This document shows, piece by piece, positions 5,857 through 7,193 of a stretch of 7,193 nucleotides of DNA. The DNA lies in the NCBI RefSeq assembly GCF_019695415.1, contig NZ_JAIFKJ010000177.1:1-7193 (forward strand). Reading direction: 5' to 3'. The notes beneath the pieces are model-generated. The model did not search any database and was not told the origin of the DNA. It saw nothing but the letters and a program-made list of their open reading frames with translations. The translations under genes and the position numbers were made by a program. How positions within the stretch are numbered: position 1 is the first letter of the stretch; the number at the start of each line of letters is the position of its first letter. Source of the stretch: Thiohalocapsa sp. (lineage in GTDB: Bacteria; Pseudomonadota; Gammaproteobacteria; Chromatiales; Chromatiaceae).

Positions 5857-6765
5857 GTGAAGAGCATCGATGCCCATCGATCCAGCGCGTGCGGACGGCG
5901 ACCTGATTCGGCGGCGTCCGCCGTCCGAGGTGGCGTCCGCGCGGTGGCTGATCTCGTGCTGGTTGGAATCCTGTTGATCGCCACGGGCCATGCATCGGCG
6001 CAAGCTGGCGACGAGCGCGGTGCCGGTCACAGCGACGACGCCGTGACGACCAGCGGGCTCGCACCGACGCAGACGGAGGCGGCCGTCTTGCGCGAGCGCA
6101 TTGCGACGCTTGAGGCCGAGCTGGAGCAGGCCAGGCTCGAGCGGGCGGCGGCGGAGGCGCACGTCGCCGAGCTTGAGGCGGCGCTCGCACAGCACGATCG
6201 GCGCCGCCAGACCGTCGCGCGCGAGCACACGGCTCAGCTCAGCGCCGCGGAGCTGCGGGCGCGCGAGCACAAGGATCGGCTGCTGAGCGCTGAGGCCCGC
6301 ATTCAAGCGCTGGAGGCCCATCTCGCCGAGCGTGACGAGCGCATCACCGGCCTGCGGGATGCGGCCGCGGCCAGGGAGTCGTTGCGCGAGCGTCTCGAGA
6401 CCCTGCGCGCCCGCCTGCCCGCGCCGGAGGGCGGCAGCCTCACTGCCGAGGAGGCCAGGCGGCGTGCCGAGCAGGATGCAGCAGCCCTCGCCCGGCTCGT
6501 TGAGGACGCCCGCGGTATCGACAATCCCAGGCTCTGGGGCGAGGTGCGCAGCGCCGAGAACGCCCTGCACCACAGCCAGTTCCTGGTGGCCAGAGCCGAC
6601 AACGCTCGTACCGTCTACCGCGTGCGCCCGGGGGACAGCCTGCGGCAGGTGAGCCTGCTGTTTTACGGCAACACGGAGCGCTGGACCGATGTCTTCGACG
6701 CCAATCGACACGTGATCGAGGACCCGAATCGGCTGCTGCCGGGTCTCACGCTGGTGGTGCCCTGA
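5857..6765 (+). CDS. Exported coiled-coil protein with C-terminal LysM domain
   Basis: 302 residues from GTG 5857, preceded by GGGGGA with 7 bases of spacing. Residues 1-30 are Arg-rich, then ADLVLVGILLIATGHASAQA (31-50) gives a hydrophobic core and an Ala-x-Ala-type cleavage site, so the protein is probably exported to the periplasm; the long N-region makes an uncleaved membrane anchor possible. Residues 73-215 are Glu/Ala/Arg/Leu-rich with heptad spacing (VLRERIATLEAELEQARLE and RIQALEAHLAERDERI), predicted as coiled coil. Residues 252-301 are one LysM domain: VYRVRPGDSLRQVSLLFYGN, then WTDVFDANRHVIEDPNRLLP and a final LTLVVP. LysM binds N-acetylglucosamine-containing glycans, here peptidoglycan, and this version (FYGN, NR.. 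DPN.L.PG) is of the YgaU/Kbp-like kind. It follows trpB2 by 66 bases across the hairpin and may be partly co-transcribed, though no functional link is evident. It probably serves as a structural or cell-division-related envelope protein. Confidence 0.88.
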   Translation: MKSIDAHRSSACGRRPDSAASAVRGGVRAVADLVLVGILLIATGHASAQAGDERGAGHSDDAVTTSGLAPTQTEAAVLRERIATLEAELEQARLERAAAEAHVAELEAALAQHDRRRQTVAREHTAQLSAAELRAREHKDRLLSAEARIQALEAHLAERDERITGLRDAAAARESLRERLETLRARLPAPEGGSLTAEEARRRAEQDAAALARLVEDARGIDNPRLWGEVRSAENALHHSQFLVARADNARTVYRVRPGDSLRQVSLLFYGNTERWTDVFDANRHVIEDPNRLLPGLTLVVP

Positions 6766-7116
6766 GCGTCGCGCGCTCGGAACCGATACCCCTCGGTGGC
6801 GCTCTCTGACTCGTCGGGGGCGGCATCACCATCCTCGGCGTTTTCCTTGTGAGCTGCAGATATAGCGGAGAGTAGCGAGTTTCGAGGGGCGAGTTTCGAG
6901 GAAGAGAAAAGGCGTGAGCAGGTTGTTCGCGCGACAAACCGAAAACCGGCCTGCGATGGGTATGACGGCCATCTTCCGGACGGCACCCAGACTGCGCTGC
7001 GCCTGAGCGATCTCGGCAGCCTGATGGTCACCACCTGACGATGAGGCAGGCGGCAGGCGCCAAGGTGCGTCTTGCGCTGCAGAGACGTGCCGATTGGCCA
7101 GAGTCTAAAGCGGAAA
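6766..7116. other. Gene-poor stretch between the LysM gene and tRNA-Arg
   Basis: I see no convincing gene in these 351 bases. Minus-strand frames cover it but carry no motif, no ribosome binding site and low-complexity content. A plus-strand frame open from 6853 to a TGA at 7036-7038 has no usable start codon. It contains a weak 5-base-pair hairpin (ACCGA/TCGGT, 6782-6797) and the seven-base repeat array at 6871-6905. The 3' trailer of the tRNA (7041-7116) has no clear intrinsic terminator. Confidence 0.6.
6871..6905. repeat. Short array of seven-base AGNNNCG units
   Basis: Four consecutive units fit AGNNNCG exactly (6871-6877, 6878-6884, 6885-6891, 6892-6898), with middle triplets TAG, TTT, GGG, TTT, followed by a degenerate fifth unit. 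As a result GCGAGTTTCGAGG occurs twice with a 14-base period (6875-6887 and 6889-6901). From general memory, similar period-seven GCGAGTN-type intergenic repeats occur in some Xanthomonas/Lysobacter-like genomes; no mobility gene is nearby. Confidence 0.65.
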
Positions 7117-7193
7117 TGGCGCGCCTGACAGGATTCGAACCTGTGACCCCTGCCTTCGGAGGGCAGTACTCTATCCAGCTGAGCTACAGGCGC
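7117..7193 (-). tRNA. tRNA-Arg(CCG), complete with encoded CCA
   Basis: Read on the minus strand from 7193. The 7-base-pair acceptor stem GCGCCTG/CAGGCGC is perfect. The D arm (GCTC...GAGT) closes with a G·T pair. The anticodon stem CTGCC/GGCAG encloses loop CTCCGAA, so the anticodon is CCG (reads CGG, arginine). The variable loop is GGGTC and the T arm ACAGG-TTCGAAT-CCTGT is perfect. Discriminator G and CCA are encoded at 7120-7117. Length is 77 bases, as in the enterobacterial tRNA-Arg(CCG). Its 5' end is the last base of the window. No copy of its 3' half occurs elsewhere in the window, so there is no sign of an element integrated here. Confidence 0.97.

Noticed and set aside
5773..6711. 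312-residue minus-strand open frame opposite the LysM gene
   Set aside because: The plus strand shows a signal peptide, coiled coil and LysM domain; the antisense frame shows none and crosses the trpB2 hairpin.
6853..7038. Plus-strand open frame that could be a gene remnant
   Set aside because: There is no usable start codon, it runs through the seven-base repeat array, and the product after the array (e.g. DGYDGHLPDGTQT) matches no family I know.
7117..7193. tRNA-Arg as an integration (att) site
   Set aside because: No repeat of the tRNA 3' half occurs in the window beyond an 8-base match near 6998, and there is no integrase.

Overview
The window looks like ordinary chromosome from a GC-rich proteobacterium. 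It is about two-thirds G+C by eye, with strongly G/C-ending codons and clear AGGAGG-type ribosome binding sites. A gammaproteobacterium fits best: the tRNA-Arg(CCG) resembles the enterobacterial one and encodes its own CCA, and a quinone-linked (class 2) dihydroorotate dehydrogenase is present. A halophilic or phototrophic Chromatiales-type organism would suit the composition, but that is a guess. There is no transposase, phage gene or CRISPR array.

Left part (1-2715, all minus strand): a tightly packed three-gene cluster, read right to left. It holds a 392-residue helical protein with distant resemblance to TelA (toxic-anion-resistance family), a 311-residue single-pass membrane protein that I recognise as DUF6384-like, and a coiled-coil protein with a Pro/Ala/Gly-rich tail that runs off the left edge. 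The first two genes overlap by ATGA; the second and third are joined by a TAAGGAGG stop/ribosome-binding-site overlap. Upstream lie an inverted repeat, a near-palindrome and the terminator of the next gene. This is the least understood part of the window. It is plausibly a membrane-associated stress module, but that is inference.

Middle (2716-4428, minus strand): a solitary 61-residue Phd/YefM-type antitoxin without a toxin gene, then pyrD (class 2 dihydroorotate dehydrogenase). PyrD keeps its FMN and catalytic motifs over most of its length. However, its last ~65 residues have lost the usual phosphate-binding signature, and no ATG start exists near its N-terminus.

Right part (4429-7193): divergent from pyrD, a plus-strand trpB2 encodes a stand-alone tryptophan synthase beta-like enzyme with no trpA beside it. 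A very strong GC hairpin follows, then a gene for an exported coiled-coil protein ending in a LysM domain. About 350 bases without a convincing gene follow, containing a short array of seven-base units. The window ends exactly at the 5' end of a complete minus-strand tRNA-Arg(CCG).

The genes do not form one pathway. PyrD (pyrimidines) and TrpB2 (tryptophan) are housekeeping-type metabolic genes. The TelA-like/DUF6384/coiled-coil set and the LysM protein are probably envelope-associated.
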